From assembly GCA_046329555.1 (NCBI GenBank), contig JAXLUK010000002.1:558001-622000 (forward strand): DNA of 64,000 nt, given 5' to 3'. The notes beneath the pieces are model-generated. The model searched no databases. It was not told the origin of the DNA and saw only the letters and a program-made list of their open reading frames with translations. Of the stretch, positions 46,701-55,799 are shown piece by piece (within the stretch, counting starts at the first letter, position 1; each line of letters opens with the position of its first letter). Origin of the DNA: UBA1941 sp046329555. Its GTDB lineage: Bacteria > Bacteroidota > Bacteroidia > Chitinophagales > LD1. The position numbers and the translations under genes are program-made.

Positions 46701-47395
46701 ATGAATATAATCTTTGTATTTCGCCTTCTTTCCCGGTTTATTGGTGGCGTAGCGATGAAGTTACCGGAGCCTGGACGTCCCTCATGAGCAACACAAGTTG
46801 CATGTATCTCAGCAATCAGTTTTATGCCGGAACGTACTATGCAGTAATACCCGCTACTTCAGTATGCAGGCCAGATACGGTCGGCGGATTCCATTACCTT
46901 CCTCCCGCCATTATCCAATATGATTCTACCAACGATGGTTATCACTTTACCGTAACACCTGCCAATCTAACCTTTCAGTTTGAATGGTATACCATTACCC
47001 TGCAAGGCGACACGGTATTAATTGGCACCACGCCTATTCTGAATCTATCTGACACCTTTGGTGGTGGCGTTTTCGTTGTCATAACTAATCCGAATACAGG
47101 AGCCCATGACACTTCAGCGGTTACTCATCTGGCGCCTCGTTATACCAGCGGCATTAACGAGCTATCTTCCACACCATACTATATCATTCCGAATCCGGCA
47201 AAGCACGAGGTGAGTATCACGGTAATCAGTCAGCAAACACGCATCGAAATTTTTAATACGCAGGGTGCCCTATTATCGAAACATGATCATGCTACCAAAA
47301 TTTGGTTGCCAGTTGACGAATGGCCACGAGGCATTTACCTGATTCAGGCCACTACGCCGAATGGCGTTTACCGCAAGCGACTTGTTCTGGAATAA
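43754..47395 (+). CDS. Large secreted T9SS cargo protein
   Basis: 1,213 aa. A signal peptide (about residues 8-25, VVVVGLILLPFSYTAKA) is followed by the family-typical SHAMGCDMTYAFIDT...YEVVISFYRSCSG, as in large Bacteroidota surface proteins. Many Cys and beta-sandwich repeats follow. The C-terminus YIIPNPAKHEVSITV...GIYLIQATTPNGVYRKRLVLE is a type A T9SS sorting domain. Adhesin-like; no catalytic motif is seen. It converges on the DUF1295 gene with 3 bp between. Confidence 0.82.
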   Translation: MISYHLLKVVVVGLILLPFSYTAKASHAMGCDMTYAFIDTTNTGLLQYEVVISFYRSCSGISAPTAANVDADFSISNTCNLAVPTFNFTQKTDDLCDGGGLSGLLGCKVLNLCPAFFAQSACASPPGTYPGVERYVYTAIVSLSKNCVYTLHFSENARNSPLSNITGGGTASLYMEATINTHLLPDGHYGNNSPKYLNEPSVFTISNKPFEYSLGAYDKEGDSLVYELITPMDDGGVPLTYQPGFSLQQPMTSATPFYFSASEGVMNCLPNPATNESDVIAVRISEYRNGELIGTTMRDEQINVLPGDDDLVAFGEIIHTNNCTSPNNHTINACTGSSISFDITCTSQQGFAPEIVTALEKDSAYYPGMIVSHSGTAPTDTVHVVWNNIPAIRLMDLPLRGTTPNCPVKGRAYRNIRFYFSNQASILASAHAVCGNPVRLSGTGNNIHWQPAALVSDPSASSTFVNPSSDTWFYLSSSCGTDSVLIQHQTPIVLTPLEQTASCNGDYIHWQPTISPSGHYHFHWWPSGKFFNSIGGIASDTLATPFYRKQYQQPLVIQITNDSNCSIFDTLHLEQQPVLQVGITASSTVIPGLQAGQLIDTLRALAFSLRAGQCGFTTDTLLTHPISSYNIGFSTTPEAGTSPMYPSPLGANRKSARHQYLFRASELKTALGAAPKLIHSFSLQIATLNSATTLNGLTIKMSCTSSDSLVFFENNLYQVADPTNYTPNAGWNTFNFNRPFFWDGISNVVVDICFSNSSAGSPNNKMMTNLLPFRATHFTVSNAGSVCGYTGSGNSGIITLNNWAYYRPNVKFGVTTPSNPVISNNLQFQWQPLSGQNNLYYVNDSIALTRPVSNQWYTVSLIDSGICNIAADSVYIRIGTYTPFNASLSVSFHYGQPDSAFLVVTPAGKNYDWYYRALSSGNFTHLTWTSDHQVALKPDSGQYFVVATDTSTGFFDTTNIVSVHFPNCDYSQLQLQVQPLGNNEYNLCISPSFPVYWWRSDEVTGAWTSLMSNTSCMYLSNQFYAGTYYAVIPATSVCRPDTVGGFHYLPPAIIQYDSTNDGYHFTVTPANLTFQFEWYTITLQGDTVLIGTTPILNLSDTFGGGVFVVITNPNTGAHDTSAVTHLAPRYTSGINELSSTPYYIIPNPAKHEVSITVISQQTRIEIFNTQGALLSKHDHATKIWLPVDEWPRGIYLIQATTPNGVYRKRLVLE

Positions 47396-47398
47396 TCA

Positions 47399-48193
47399 TC
47401 AGCGCTTCGGCGGCCACGGAATAAAGGCATTGGTAGATTGAATATACTGTTCGTATTCAGCGTTGCCTTTGTATTTCTTTTCCAGCATCACCACGCCTGA
47501 AACGCGAAGTAGTAAAAATGTAATCAGCACAGGGCCGACAGCACGTAAAAGCACATCGGTAAGCTGATGGGCGGAAATCAACGACACCACAAAAATTCCC
47601 CACCATAAACACGCCTCGCCAAAATAATTCGGATGGCGGGTGTAACGCCACAAACCATAACGCATGATGCGCCCTTTGTTTTCCGGCAATTGTTTGAAGG
47701 CGGCTAATTGTGCGTCACCCACCACCTCAAAAATCCATCCAAACAAAAACAAAAACACGCCAACCACCAGTAATGGCCAAGAATGCCAATCCCCCGCGGC
47801 TGCCGTAACCTGCGCCGCCAGAACTGGCAACGCAATCAGCAACATCAGCGCGCCTTGCAGCATAAATACCTGTAAGTACGATCGCCACACCACCTGCTTG
47901 CCCCATTCGGCGCGCCATTGCGCATAGCGCCAGTCTTCTGGCTTATTCCAATTTCTGCGGAATAAATATCCCGCCAGACGAAGACCCCACAAAGTGACCA
48001 TTCCCTGAATCCACAATGCACTGCTCACTTCGGGATATTGCCGGTTGAACCAAGCCCACCAGCCCAACACCACAAAGCCTAGCCCCCAGCCAATATCCAC
48101 CAAGCCGTTATTTCGTTTCCACCAACAAACTAAAAACACAACCGTCATATACAGAACCACCACCAATACACATGCACCCGCAAACTGCCACAT
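47399..48193 (-). CDS. DUF1295 family membrane protein (steroid-5-alpha-reductase fold)
   Basis: 264 aa with about six or seven hydrophobic helices. Conserved features are NGLVDIGWGLGF near the start, RNWNKPEDWRY, the GRIMRYGLWRYTRHPNYFGEACLWWG block (residues ~175-202, binding-site region of the isoprenylcysteine methyltransferase/5-alpha-reductase superfamily), and EKKYKGNAEYEQY at the end. Likely a membrane oxidoreductase or methyltransferase; substrate unknown. Confidence 0.82.
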   Translation of the reverse strand: MWQFAGACVLVVVLYMTVVFLVCWWKRNNGLVDIGWGLGFVVLGWWAWFNRQYPEVSSALWIQGMVTLWGLRLAGYLFRRNWNKPEDWRYAQWRAEWGKQVVWRSYLQVFMLQGALMLLIALPVLAAQVTAAAGDWHSWPLLVVGVFLFLFGWIFEVVGDAQLAAFKQLPENKGRIMRYGLWRYTRHPNYFGEACLWWGIFVVSLISAHQLTDVLLRAVGPVLITFLLLRVSGVVMLEKKYKGNAEYEQYIQSTNAFIPWPPKR

Positions 48194-48290
48194 ATAGATT
48201 ATTTAATGCAGGAAAGATATTTCATTTAGGGGGGTGTTGCAATATGAAGGTAACTTCGCCGTTTACTTGCCAAATTCCTATTTTCGGACG

Positions 48291-50564
48291 ATGAAGCATG
48301 GCTGGCTTTCCTTACTATTCACTGGCATCACCCTCAGTTGGGCGCAAGTCCCGCTGGGCACCTGGATTTCACATGGCACTTTCGGTGTGGCCATTCAAGC
48401 GGCACGCGCCGATGATCGCATCATAACCACTACGGAACACGGTATATTCAACGTTGACCGAAACAATCGAAGCATTTCGAAAATTGAAAAAAGCCAGGGA
48501 TTGAGTGATGCTACCATTTCGCGCAGTGGTTATCATGCCGGAAAAAACGCCCTATTGATTGCATATCAATCCAGCAATATCGACTTGTTGATCAATCAGG
48601 AAATCAACAATATTCCTGACATCAAAAATAAAATCACCGGAACTTCAAAGAATATCAATGAAGTAACACCTATTGGCGACAATTTTTATCTGGCTACCGA
48701 TTTAGGTTTGGTTGTATTTGATATCGATAAGAAAGAAATTCGCAACACATATGTTATCGGCGACTCGGGCGCTAATGTGCGGGTATTCAGCGTTACAGCC
48801 GACGACACCTATTTCTACGCAGGCACTGAACACGGCCTGAAAATGGCACTGCGCAATGGTTCTAACTTACAAGACTTCAATTCGTGGCAAACCATTGGGC
48901 CTAAAAGAAATTGTTTATTGTGCCGAAATCTGGAAGGCGTGATCTATGCCGTTGAGCGCGACTCATTGTTCAAACGCAATGGAATGAGTCTGGATCCGGT
49001 TCGCGCCGATTATAATTGGGCCTATAAAAATCTCACGGTCTCAGAAGGGAATTTATATGCTACTCAATGGTTTGATACCACCGGCGCTATGAATGGCCGG
49101 GTTATAAAAATCGATCCGTCAGGAAATATGACCGACCTCTACTTCCCCGGCCGTATTCGTCCGAATCAATTGATTACTGATGGCAATGTATACTGGCTAA
49201 GCGATCAATACAGCGGATTGCGGCGAATTGAAAATGGCAATGACGAATCTTTTATCCCCAATGGTCCACCTAGCATTGGCGGTTTTGATCTTATCGCAAA
49301 CAACGACGTGGTGCGCGTTGCGATGGGGAGCACCGATCCGCAATACATTCAATTAGGCTATAATTTTGACGGTCCGGTAAAGCGCGAAAATGCTGAATGG
49401 CGCAGTTATCCATTAGGCGCTTACGGCACCATTAGTGGTTGTTATGATTTGGTAGATGTAGATCAAACCGCTAGTGGCGATATAGTATATTATGGCTCCC
49501 TTCAATGCGGTTTGGTGGAATGGCATACGGCTACGAATGAGTTCATTAACTACGATGAAACCAATAGTATCATTGAACCCTGTTATCCCGGCAATAGAAA
49601 AATCAGTGCGCTGGCGGTTGACCAGAAAGGTAATTTGTGGATGAGTAATACTTGCAGCTCTCGTGGCCTTAAAGTTAAAACTCCGGGCGGGCAATGGTAT
49701 CAATTTTCGGTACCTTCTGATTTAATTACGGTTAGAAAAATGATGATTGACAGCCGCGGCTGGGTGTGGATGTGCGGAAGAGGCGGGCGCATCAATGTGT
49801 ATGATCCGGGCGATGATTTAGCCAGCACCGACGATGATCAATACCGCTCACTAAGTGTTGGTGCCGGTTACGGCGGTTTACCCAATAGCAATGTTTTCTG
49901 CATGGTAGAAGACAAGAACAATGATGTTTGGGTAGGAACGGAAGAAGGCATCGGAACTTTCTATTGCCCGGGAAGTATTTTCAGCACGAATGGCTGCGAT
50001 GCAGATCGCATTAAGGTAGAGCGCGACGGATTTATTGGTTATTTGTTTAGTACAGAAATTGTACGCGCCATGGCCGTTGATGGCGCGAACCGTAAATGGG
50101 TAGGCACTACTAACGGACTTTGGCTCATCAGCGCCGATGGGAAAACTGAAATTCATCGCTTTACTAAAGATAATAGTCCGATACCCAACAACAGTATTCT
50201 CAGTATTGCGGTAGATCAGAAAACTGGTCAGGTTTATATCGGAACGGAAGGCGGTATGGTGAGCTATTGGAGCGACGCTATTCTGGGCGAATCAACAGCA
50301 GGAAAAGCCATCGCTTTTCCAAATCCTGTGAAGAGCGACTATAGTGGACCCATTGCTATCAAAGGCCTGGTTGACGATGCTTATGTGAAGATTTTAGATA
50401 GTGGCGGAACACTGGTGTTCCAGGGAAAGGCCAATGGTGGCTTAATGATTTGGGATGGAAAAGGATATACGGGAACGCGTGTGGCAACCGGTGTCTATAC
50501 GGTTCTCTCCTCTACAGATTTAGGAAAAGAACGCGCTGTAGCGAAAATCATTTTCAGTAATTGA
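48291..50564 (+). CDS. porZ: PorZ-like T9SS component (beta-propellers plus sorting domain)
   Basis: 757 aa. The ATG at 48291 opens a signal peptide (HGWLSLLFTGITLSWAQ). The mature protein has two two-component-regulator-type beta-propellers: DRIITTTEHGIFNVDRNNRSISKIEKSQGLSDATISRSGYH is characteristic, and later blades contain GNLWMSNTC, GWVWMCGRG and NDVWVGTEEG. A T9SS-type sorting domain ends it (AFPNPVKSDYSG...GVYTVLSSTDLGKERAVAKIIFSN). This is the architecture of PorZ, which works with PorU at the cell surface to process T9SS cargo. The last 70 bp overlap the convergent YfhO-like gene. Confidence 0.82.
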   Translation: MKHGWLSLLFTGITLSWAQVPLGTWISHGTFGVAIQAARADDRIITTTEHGIFNVDRNNRSISKIEKSQGLSDATISRSGYHAGKNALLIAYQSSNIDLLINQEINNIPDIKNKITGTSKNINEVTPIGDNFYLATDLGLVVFDIDKKEIRNTYVIGDSGANVRVFSVTADDTYFYAGTEHGLKMALRNGSNLQDFNSWQTIGPKRNCLLCRNLEGVIYAVERDSLFKRNGMSLDPVRADYNWAYKNLTVSEGNLYATQWFDTTGAMNGRVIKIDPSGNMTDLYFPGRIRPNQLITDGNVYWLSDQYSGLRRIENGNDESFIPNGPPSIGGFDLIANNDVVRVAMGSTDPQYIQLGYNFDGPVKRENAEWRSYPLGAYGTISGCYDLVDVDQTASGDIVYYGSLQCGLVEWHTATNEFINYDETNSIIEPCYPGNRKISALAVDQKGNLWMSNTCSSRGLKVKTPGGQWYQFSVPSDLITVRKMMIDSRGWVWMCGRGGRINVYDPGDDLASTDDDQYRSLSVGAGYGGLPNSNVFCMVEDKNNDVWVGTEEGIGTFYCPGSIFSTNGCDADRIKVERDGFIGYLFSTEIVRAMAVDGANRKWVGTTNGLWLISADGKTEIHRFTKDNSPIPNNSILSIAVDQKTGQVYIGTEGGMVSYWSDAILGESTAGKAIAFPNPVKSDYSGPIAIKGLVDDAYVKILDSGGTLVFQGKANGGLMIWDGKGYTGTRVATGVYTVLSSTDLGKERAVAKIIFSN

Positions 50565-52537
50565 ATAAGCGTTGCGCTAAATACCAACAGGCTCAACCAC
50601 CACAAAAACAATACGGTTCTATTCTCGAAATAAATTTCAACGTCCCTGCCTTGAATCCCTTTTACTTCAAGTAGCTGTAGCGCATCAGATTGAACCGTCA
50701 ATAGTTTTCCGTTACACCTCGCCTTCCAACCAGGAAAATAATGTTGCGACAAGCGCAGCACTGAAGGCGCGGAATCAGCCACCTGAAAACGCCAGTAGTT
50801 CGGCTCAAAACCAACTAATTTCAGCGTGGCTGGATAAAACAAAGGCGTACTATCCAAAATTTGCTGATAGTTAGGTAGGCGCATCATCGCCTCAGCGCTT
50901 TTCAACATAAATCCATTATATCCATCAAATGGAATTTTCCTTTCAAAAAAACCTGCACCCTGCCAAACAACCGGATGCAGTACGTCTTCCGTCCATTGAT
51001 GCGTTTGACCGATAAATTTGTTTTCAGGTATTGGAAAACTTCCGGGATACCGTTCCAAAACCTGATTAATCGCTTTAAAAGAAACATCTGTGTTCAGCGA
51101 AGTATAAATGGTAAAATGCGCCACTATTCCAACTTCCAACATCATTACCATTAAAATCAATTCCCGCTGCCGAGCCTTAAACAATGGAATCACATTAACC
51201 AAAAGCAACAATAACCCCACAACAACCAGAAGCAGCAGCGCTGGCATCAGGGCATTCACCAATACTTCTTGCTGAATCCACTTCATCAACGTTGCCGGAT
51301 GAAGTAATAAGTATGCTGGCAGTTCACCACCTTCATGTACTACCAACACCAATACAACTAAGGGCATTAACACGGCAATGAACAAAAAAGACAACCGCCA
51401 CCATTTCGAATAATTTCCTTCCACAGCAACGCGAAAACCCTCGGCGGCAATTGTTATCAGAAAAAATACAGAAAATATCCGCGCTATACCTGCGTGGCGG
51501 GAAAGATTCATGAGTGGCAACCCTTGATACACCCAACTGCGTATTGGTGTTGCGGCACCAAGCGCCATCAGCATAAAAAAAACAACGGCCAACATCATCC
51601 ACCTAAATCCTTTTCTTCCAAAAAAACCCGGCAACAAAAAACAGGTAGTCAACCAGCCCACAAAGACATTGCGCATTGTGTAATCGGCATGAAATGGCCA
51701 ACTCTTCGCATCAGCTATCATACCCAAAACGAATGTCAACCAGGAAGCCGCTGTTGTTGGATAAGAATTTGCTGCCTCAACTGAAACGCCCGCCGTGCGC
51801 GACATGTACGGCAAGCCACACCAAAGCGCATAAACCATTCCTGCACCGGCGCCCATAATCAGCAACAATGCTTTCGATACGGTCAAAACAAAGTCCTTCC
51901 AGGCAATCGTTTGGCGCATCATTACTTGCAGAAAACAAATTGTTGCCCACGCCCCGGCCGCATAGCACAATAGAAAATTGACACCCATGTAGCCCCCTGA
52001 CAAATGCAGATAAACTACCACGGCCAACAACAATACACTGATGTTATCGGGTCTATAAAACAGCCTTCTTATGGCAAAAAACAACCAGGGCAACCAGGCT
52101 AAACTATGTAAGATGTTGTCGTGTGTGGCATGTGCCGCAAACGGCCCGCAGCAACCGTAAACCACGGCAAACGCAAAAGCGCTCCATCTTTCAAAACCCA
52201 AACTGCGCAGCCAATACAGCATGCCCGATGCGCCAATCCAAACATGAAAAAGAAAACTGTAATTCAGCGTCCATAATCCATATGGCAACAAGGCTTCCAA
52301 AATTGTTGGCGGATAAAACAAGCCACTCTGCGGATCGGCAAAAAACGGATAGCCTAAATATTGATACGGACACCAATAAGGAAAAACACCCTGATGAAAA
52401 CAGTCGCTCATAAACATGCGCCAAGGCAAGGTTTGTGAAGCAGCATCAGCACCGAAAGTATAGTGTAACAACGTTACCGGCGCATATACCGCGGCCAGCA
52501 GCAACCCCAGCAGCACAACTTCCTTCTTGTGCTCCAT
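50495..52537 (-). CDS. YfhO-like polytopic membrane protein (GT-C fold)
   Basis: 680 aa from MEHKKEVVLLGLLLAAVYAP. About 12 or more membrane helices, with an early acidic segment in the first loop (YTFGADAASQTLPWRMFMSDC) and PYQYLGYPFFADPQSGLFYPP, typical of YfhO and related glycosyltransferase-C folds. A C-terminal soluble part (LKLVGFEPNYWRFQVADSAPSVLRLSQHYFPGWKARCNG) fits the YfhO tail. It possibly glycosylates a lipid or protein. The ATG overlaps the MFS stop (TAATG). Confidence 0.78.
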   Translation of the reverse strand: MEHKKEVVLLGLLLAAVYAPVTLLHYTFGADAASQTLPWRMFMSDCFHQGVFPYWCPYQYLGYPFFADPQSGLFYPPTILEALLPYGLWTLNYSFLFHVWIGASGMLYWLRSLGFERWSAFAFAVVYGCCGPFAAHATHDNILHSLAWLPWLFFAIRRLFYRPDNISVLLLAVVVYLHLSGGYMGVNFLLCYAAGAWATICFLQVMMRQTIAWKDFVLTVSKALLLIMGAGAGMVYALWCGLPYMSRTAGVSVEAANSYPTTAASWLTFVLGMIADAKSWPFHADYTMRNVFVGWLTTCFLLPGFFGRKGFRWMMLAVVFFMLMALGAATPIRSWVYQGLPLMNLSRHAGIARIFSVFFLITIAAEGFRVAVEGNYSKWWRLSFLFIAVLMPLVVLVLVVHEGGELPAYLLLHPATLMKWIQQEVLVNALMPALLLLVVVGLLLLLVNVIPLFKARQRELILMVMMLEVGIVAHFTIYTSLNTDVSFKAINQVLERYPGSFPIPENKFIGQTHQWTEDVLHPVVWQGAGFFERKIPFDGYNGFMLKSAEAMMRLPNYQQILDSTPLFYPATLKLVGFEPNYWRFQVADSAPSVLRLSQHYFPGWKARCNGKLLTVQSDALQLLEVKGIQGRDVEIYFENRTVLFLWWLSLLVFSATLIQLLKMIFATARSFPKSVEERTV

Positions 52538-53805
52538 TATTCTTCTAATTGTAGATGACGCATCACCGGCACCATCAGGTAAACAGTAGCCACCACAATC
52601 AGCGTCATACATCCGCCAAAAATCACGGAAGGAACAGTGCCCATCAACTTGGCGGCCAGCCCACTCTCAAAAGCGCCAATTTCGTTACTGGATGAAATGA
52701 AAATCTGATTCACACTGCTCACCCGGCCGCGCATATCATCAGGCGTCATCAACTGCATAATCGTTCCTCTGATTACCACACTAATACTGTCAAAAGCACC
52801 GGTGAGAAACAACATAAAAAACGACAATGCGAAATTGGTGGATAAAGCAAAGCCGATAGTAGCTAAACCAAATCCTGTAACAGCAACAAATAAATTGCGA
52901 CCAGCACGCTTTACCGGCGGACGAAATGCCAGAAACAACCCCATCACCAAGCTACCAAAAAAAGGTGCGCCGCGTAACAAACCCAGGCCGCGCGCATCGC
53001 TGTGCAGAATGTCGCTGGCAAAAACCGGCAGCAAGGCAACAGCCCCGCCAAATAAAACCGCAAACAAATCCAGGGAAATGGCACCCAGCATTTCTTTCTT
53101 GTTGAACACAAAGCGCAGTCCCGCTGTAAGTGATTCATACAAACTTTCACTTCTGGATCTTGGCGGTGTTTCCTGCACTGGCACAGATAGAAAAACAACG
53201 AACGACGCCAACATCAGCGCAATAGCTACGGCAAATGAAATTTCCACATTGGTGTAGCCGTAAACAAATCCCCCAAAAGCAGGCCCCACCACCGCTGCCG
53301 TTTGCCACGTATTACTTCCCCAGGTAGCGCCATTGGCATACAAGGGGCGCGGTAACAACTGTGGTAAAATACTTTGATAAGCCGGCCCCATAAAGCCCCG
53401 CGCCACGCCACTAAACCCGATGGCAACATACACCGGCCACACACCATAAGTACCAATCATGGGCGCAGTACCACTCATAAAAAATCCAATGGCTACAAAG
53501 CACAGGGTAATAGCCAAAATGGTAGCCCGGCCAATTTTATAGCGATTAAATGTATCGGCCGCCAGTCCGCCATACAACGTGGTCACAATAAACGGCAGCG
53601 CTTCACTTAAGCCAATCAAACCCAACGACAACTTATCGCGGGTGATTTCATAAACTTTCCAGGCTACAATAGTTTCCGCCATTTGCACGGCGAACGTCAG
53701 CAGAAAACGCGATAGCTGAAAATTTCGGAATCCGGCCACGCGCAAGGCGGCAAACGGATCGCGTGGAGACGTGTTCACAGGGCTAAGATGAGAAAAAGAA
53801 ACCAT
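52537..53805 (-). CDS. MFS transporter (MFS_3/EntS-like exporter)
   Basis: 422 aa with about 12 transmembrane segments. The start MVSFSHLSPVNTSPRDPFAALRVAGFRNFQLSRFLLTFA and VYEITRDKLSLGLIGLSEALPF with GLAADTFNRYKI are typical of the MFS_3 drug/siderophore exporter branch. Substrate unknown. It is followed in the same run by the YfhO-like gene (one-base overlap). Its start is only 15 bp from the divergent TauE gene. Confidence 0.85.
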   Translation of the reverse strand: MVSFSHLSPVNTSPRDPFAALRVAGFRNFQLSRFLLTFAVQMAETIVAWKVYEITRDKLSLGLIGLSEALPFIVTTLYGGLAADTFNRYKIGRATILAITLCFVAIGFFMSGTAPMIGTYGVWPVYVAIGFSGVARGFMGPAYQSILPQLLPRPLYANGATWGSNTWQTAAVVGPAFGGFVYGYTNVEISFAVAIALMLASFVVFLSVPVQETPPRSRSESLYESLTAGLRFVFNKKEMLGAISLDLFAVLFGGAVALLPVFASDILHSDARGLGLLRGAPFFGSLVMGLFLAFRPPVKRAGRNLFVAVTGFGLATIGFALSTNFALSFFMLFLTGAFDSISVVIRGTIMQLMTPDDMRGRVSSVNQIFISSSNEIGAFESGLAAKLMGTVPSVIFGGCMTLIVVATVYLMVPVMRHLQLEE

Positions 53806-53820
53806 TAGTTTTATCGCGCC

Positions 53821-54555
53821 ATGATTACGCAATACATCTGGTTCCTGCTATTGGCCTTGCTGGCAGAAATAATTGGTACGGTCTCGGGCTTTGGGTCTTC
53901 CATTCTGTTCGTACCTATCGCTTCCTTGTATTTCGATTTCACTTCCGTACTGGGCATCACCGCAGTATTTCATGTTTTTAGCAACCTCTCCAAAATTGCG
54001 CTCTTCCGCAATGGCATCAACCGCCCCATCGCTCTCAAGCTGGGCATTCCGGCCGTTGTTATGGTTTTGATTGGCGCCTTACTCACGCACTTTCTTCCTA
54101 CACCAACATTAGAACTAGCCATGACAATTGTAGTGCTGGCACTAGCCGTTTTTCTAATACTGTTTTTTAAGAAACCATTGCCGCAAAGCAACTTCAACTT
54201 ATACAGCGGCGGCGCATTGTCGGGATTAATTGCCGGCGTGGCCGGTACCGGCGGCGCTATTCGCGGCCTTACGCTGGCTGCGTTCCAATTGCCAAAAGAT
54301 ATCTTCATCGCCACTTCAGCGCTGATTGATTTGGGCGTAGATGCGGCACGGGCCGGTGTTTACATGTACTACGGCTACTTTCACCAACAATTTATTCCGC
54401 TCATACCATTTTTATTGGGCATCAGTTTACTGGGTAGTTATATCGGCAAACGCATCATTGCGCACACCTCCGAAACCGTGTTTCGTTATCTGGTACTTAT
54501 CGTGATTGTAGCTACTTCCATTTTCCATTTGGTCAAATATTTTTACCATTCATAA
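53821..54555 (+). CDS. TauE/SafE family anion permease (TSUP)
   Basis: 244 aa integral membrane protein with about eight helices. The TSUP family signature EIIGTVSGFGSSILFVPIASL opens it and GLIAGVAGTGGAIRGLTLAAF is the mirrored second half. Family members move sulfite, sulfonates or related organic anions. It is first in a rightward cluster with a Crp/Fnr regulator, OsmC and two rhodaneses, which supports export of a sulfur anion (inference). Confidence 0.85.
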   Translation: MITQYIWFLLLALLAEIIGTVSGFGSSILFVPIASLYFDFTSVLGITAVFHVFSNLSKIALFRNGINRPIALKLGIPAVVMVLIGALLTHFLPTPTLELAMTIVVLALAVFLILFFKKPLPQSNFNLYSGGALSGLIAGVAGTGGAIRGLTLAAFQLPKDIFIATSALIDLGVDAARAGVYMYYGYFHQQFIPLIPFLLGISLLGSYIGKRIIAHTSETVFRYLVLIVIVATSIFHLVKYFYHS

Positions 54556-54557
54556 AC

Positions 54558-54902
54558 ATGGCGTATAACGAAATGCTGGCCGCCAGAGTGCGCGATTATT
54601 TGTCCGATCAAGCTGATGTAGAAGAAAAAGCGATGATGGGCGGCCTGGTATTTATGGTTAATCAAAAAATGTGTGTAGGAATAATTAAAAACGATTTAAT
54701 GTGCCGCATCCATCCCGATATGCAACACGAATTGGTAGAACAACCCGGCTGCCGTATGATGGATATGATGCCCCGACCGATGAAAGGATTTATTGTTGTA
54801 GAAGAAAACGCCCTGCGAACCTCTAAAGCGCTGGGCTATTGGATTGATTTAGCCTTAGCCTTTAACCCGCTTGCCCAAAGCGCAAAAAAGAAAAAGAAAT
54901 GA
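54558..54902 (+). CDS. TfoX N-terminal domain protein
   Basis: 114 aa with the TfoX/Sxy N-terminal fold (EKAMMGGLVFMVNQKMCVGIIKNDLMCRI, then MDMMPRPMKGFIVVEE). It lacks the C-terminal TfoX domain, and no competence gene is adjacent, so the name describes the fold only. It starts 2 bp after TauE and overlaps the Crp/Fnr start. The C-terminus is a Lys run. Confidence 0.82.
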   Translation: MAYNEMLAARVRDYLSDQADVEEKAMMGGLVFMVNQKMCVGIIKNDLMCRIHPDMQHELVEQPGCRMMDMMPRPMKGFIVVEENALRTSKALGYWIDLALAFNPLAQSAKKKKK

Positions 54903-55531
54903 CCGCACTTCCCGCTCCGTTACGCCAATCGTTTGAACCGGCCTTGCAACAAGCCATACTGCAATCGGCTCAGGAAATGCGTTTACCCGAAGGACAAGTA
55001 CTGGTAGAAATCGGACAAATTGTAAAACAAATGCCGCTGCTCACCAGCGGCACCATCAAAGTGTCGCGCGTTGATCAAGAGGGCAACGAATTGCTGCTGT
55101 ATTACGTTAACGCAAATGAAAGTTGCGCCATGACTTTCGCCTGTTGCATGCAACAATATCCCAGCGAAATTAAAGCAACCGCAGAAACCGACATCACCCT
55201 GCTGATGATTCCCATTAGTTTTATGGATGAATGGATGGCGCGGTTTCCCAGTTGGAAGAATTTCGTAATGAACACCATCCGCAACAGGTTTAATGAATTG
55301 CTAAATGCCATTGACCAATTAGCTTTTCAGAAATTAGATGAACGGTTGGTTCACTACCTGAAAGAAAAAGCAAAAGCTACCGGCTCCACCTTAATTCGAT
55401 TGTCGCACGAACAAATCGCCAACGATATGGCCTCCTCCCGCGAGGTGATTTCCCGCTTGCTCAAAAAGCTGGAAAACGACAAAAAAGTGTTGCTCTACCG
55501 GCACGAAATCAAGCTGCTGAAGGATTTGTGA
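54899..55531 (+). CDS. Crp/Fnr family transcriptional regulator with a Cys cluster
   Basis: 210 aa. An N-terminal cyclic-nucleotide-binding-like beta roll (about residues 25-115) and a C-terminal winged helix-turn-helix (RLSHEQIANDMASSREVISRLLKKLENDK). Cysteines sit at 76, 82 and 83 (ESCAMTFACCMQQ), in the effector domain. There is no Fnr-type N-terminal Cys set. It probably senses a thiol-reactive or sulfur species and controls the surrounding genes (inference). Start overlaps the TfoX-N stop by 4 bp. Confidence 0.87.
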   Translation: MTALPAPLRQSFEPALQQAILQSAQEMRLPEGQVLVEIGQIVKQMPLLTSGTIKVSRVDQEGNELLLYYVNANESCAMTFACCMQQYPSEIKATAETDITLLMIPISFMDEWMARFPSWKNFVMNTIRNRFNELLNAIDQLAFQKLDERLVHYLKEKAKATGSTLIRLSHEQIANDMASSREVISRLLKKLENDKKVLLYRHEIKLLKDL

Positions 55532-55589
55532 CAAACATCACCAACTAAGCGCCGGCGCCGTGTCATCTTTGCACCATAAAACAACAACT

Positions 55590-55799
55590 ATGAAACGGAA
55601 TATTGGAACATTAGACCGCTTGATGCGCCTGGGCGTTCTGGCCATTGTGATTGTATTGTATGCAACACATATCATTGAAGGTACCACCGCAATCATCTTC
55701 GGCATTATTGGTGCAATTATGGGCGCCACAGCGCTCATTAACTTTTGCCCGCTCTACACCCTGTTTGGATTTTCAACACATAAAGAAGAAAAGAAATGA
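55590..55799 (+). CDS. DUF2892 membrane protein (YgaP-like)
   Basis: 69 aa: a short charged start MKRNIGTLDRLMR, two hydrophobic helices, and the family-typical LINFCPLYTLFGFST. DUF2892 domains are often fused to or beside rhodaneses. The ATG follows the previous gene by 58 bp, and the stop overlaps the next start. Confidence 0.85.
   Translation: MKRNIGTLDRLMRLGVLAIVIVLYATHIIEGTTAIIFGIIGAIMGATALINFCPLYTLFGFSTHKEEKK

Noticed and set aside
54558..54902. Competence regulator TfoX
   Set aside because: Only the N-terminal domain is present and no competence genes are adjacent; the name is used for the fold only.
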